Positions 63,113 to 64,000 of a stretch of 64,000 bases of DNA are shown here, in pieces. The notes under the pieces are model-generated. The model searched no databases. It had not been told where the DNA came from and saw only the letters and a program-made list of their open reading frames with translations. Made by a program: the position numbers and the translations under genes. Location of the stretch: contig JAFEDH010000027.1 of NCBI GenBank assembly GCA_018241695.1, forward strand, positions 1 through 64,000, read 5' to 3'. The stretch's first letter is position 1, and every line of letters starts with the position of its first letter. Origin of the DNA: Pseudomonadota bacterium (GTDB lineage: Bacteria; Pseudomonadota; Gammaproteobacteria; Burkholderiales; Rhodocyclaceae).

Positions 63113-64000
63113 TTATTGATCCAGCGTCAGCTTGAATTCCGAGAATGTCGCACCACCGGAAATTTCTTCGCCGGGTTCGGGCTTGAGTTCCACGGGGGGT
63201 TTACCTTCTTCCTTCGCGGCATTGTTGACCAGCCAGATGAAATTGTTTGCCGAATCCGCATTGGCGGTGGCTTCATCGAGGGTGACGATGCCGCTCTTGT
63301 AGAGCTGGAACAGTGCCTGTTCGAAGGTTTGCGAGCCTGGCGACATGCTCTTGTCCATCGCTTCCCGGATTCCGTCCATATCGCCCTTTTCGATCAGTTC
63401 GGCGATATGGCGTGAATTGAGCATGACCTCGACCGCCGCTGCCCGGCCCCCCGCAGGGGTCCGGATCAGGCGCTGGGAGACGATGCACTTCAGTGCCACG
63501 GCGAGATCGGCCAGCAGCGCCGGACGATTGTCCAGCGGATAGAAACTGACGATCCGGGACAGGGCGTGATAGCTGTTGTTGGCATGCAGCGTGGCAAGGC
63601 AGATATGGCCCGACTGAGCGTAGGCCATGGCTTGCCCCATGGTTTCCTTGTCGCGGATCTCGCCGATGAAGATCACATCCGGAGCCTGGCGCAGGGCATT
63701 TTTCAGGGCGGTATGAAATGCCTTGGTATCGGTGCCCACTTCCCGCTGGTTGACGATCGATTTCTTGTTCTTGAAGATGAATTCGAGCGGATCTTCCAGG
63801 GTCAGGATATGACCGCTAGCCTGCTCGTTGCGATAGTCGATCATCGCGGTGAGCGAGGTGGATTTCCCCGACCCGGTCGCCCCCACCATCAGGACCAGGC
63901 CACGCTTGCCCATGATGACGTCCTTGAGTGACGGCGGCAGCCCGAGATCGTCGAACCTTGGAATTTCGGAGGGGATGTAACGTGCCACCATGGCGATGGT
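63113..64000 (-). CDS. pilU: Type IV pilus retraction ATPase PilU, N-terminus beyond window
   Basis: The visible 296 residues are the C-terminal part of a PilT/PilU ATPase: Walker [21 protein letters not shown], Walker [10 protein letters not shown], the His box [11 protein letters not shown] and a C-terminal extension ([16 protein letters not shown]) typical of PilU rather than PilT. The reading frame stays open through 64000 (TIA before [10 protein letters not shown]), so the Met at 63991 is internal and about 85-95 residues are missing. PilU powers pilus retraction together with PilT. Confidence 0.92.
   Translation of the reverse strand, partial: TIAMVARYIPSEIPRFDDLGLPPSLKDVIMGKRGLVLMVGATGSGKSTSLTAMIDYRNEQASGHILTLEDPLEFIFKNKKSIVNQREVGTDTKAFHTALKNALRQAPDVIFIGEIRDKETMGQAMAYAQSGHICLATLHANNSYHALSRIVSFYPLDNRPALLADLAVALKCIVSQRLIRTPAGGRAAAVEVMLNSRHIAELIEKGDMDGIREAMDKSMSPGSQTFEQALFQLYKSGIVTLDEATANADSANNFIWLVNNAAKEEGKPPVELKPEPGEEISGGATFSEFKLTLDQ

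Overview
The window looks like a chromosomal segment of a GC-rich proteobacterium, most likely a betaproteobacterium of the Rhodocyclales/Sterolibacteriaceae kind. This is inferred from the pyrG-kdsA-eno-ftsB block without a following ispD, the pilU-dapE-prmB neighbourhood, and a large load of acyl-CoA and steroid- or terpenoid-type catabolic genes. No rRNA, tRNA, CRISPR array, insertion sequence or phage gene was seen. Coding density is high, and the longest gene-free stretch is about 225 bp (38992-39217), so no gap exceeds 300 bp.

Layout. 1-5522: end of a surface-polysaccharide locus. An AT-rich, edge-truncated acyltransferase is followed by four GC-rich genes (phosphoglycosyl transferase, acetyltransferase, aminotransferase, 4,6-dehydratase) that together make and load a bacillosamine-type diacetamido sugar. 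5549-15880: mixed housekeeping genes, namely a metallo-beta-lactamase-fold hydrolase, a YgiD-type dioxygenase, a DmdC-like acyl-CoA dehydrogenase, relA, pal, a MarR regulator with an OmpA-like partner, a small secreted protein and rlhA. 16022-19399: ThuA-domain protein, Tat-exported gluconate-dehydrogenase subunit 3-like protein and GMC flavoprotein. 19457-34260: first catabolic region. It holds two enoyl-CoA hydratase-family genes, an IclR regulator divergent from a nine-gene run (CoA transferase/racemase, acyl-CoA dehydrogenase, thioesterase, MaoC, nitroreductase, CoA-transferase-like, two-domain acyl-CoA dehydrogenase, alcohol and aldehyde dehydrogenases), and a LuxR-type regulator.

34287-43338: core genes dctA-like, ppk1, an aromatic/aspartate aminotransferase, pyrG, kdsA, eno, ftsB. 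43537-54556: second catabolic region, a TetR gene followed by eleven co-directional, mostly overlapping or tightly spaced genes (sulfotransferase, DUF1214 protein, three SDRs, an LLM oxidoreductase, an enoyl-CoA hydratase, a DUF35 protein, a thiolase-fold protein lacking the catalytic Cys, a secreted dienelactone-hydrolase-like protein and an NTF2-like protein). 54662-64000: MgtC, SIMPL and gamma-carbonic-anhydrase genes on the minus strand, two tandem paralogous exported beta-propeller proteins, acpH, methionine gamma-lyase, prmB, dapE and an edge-truncated pilU.

How the genes fit together. The alcohol and aldehyde dehydrogenases, the racemase-like CoA transferase, the acyl-CoA dehydrogenases, the hydratases and the DUF35/thiolase-like pair are the steps expected for oxidising a branched alkyl side chain to acyl-CoA and shortening it, including a retro-aldol cleavage as in bacterial steroid side-chain degradation. 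The substrate cannot be read from the sequence.
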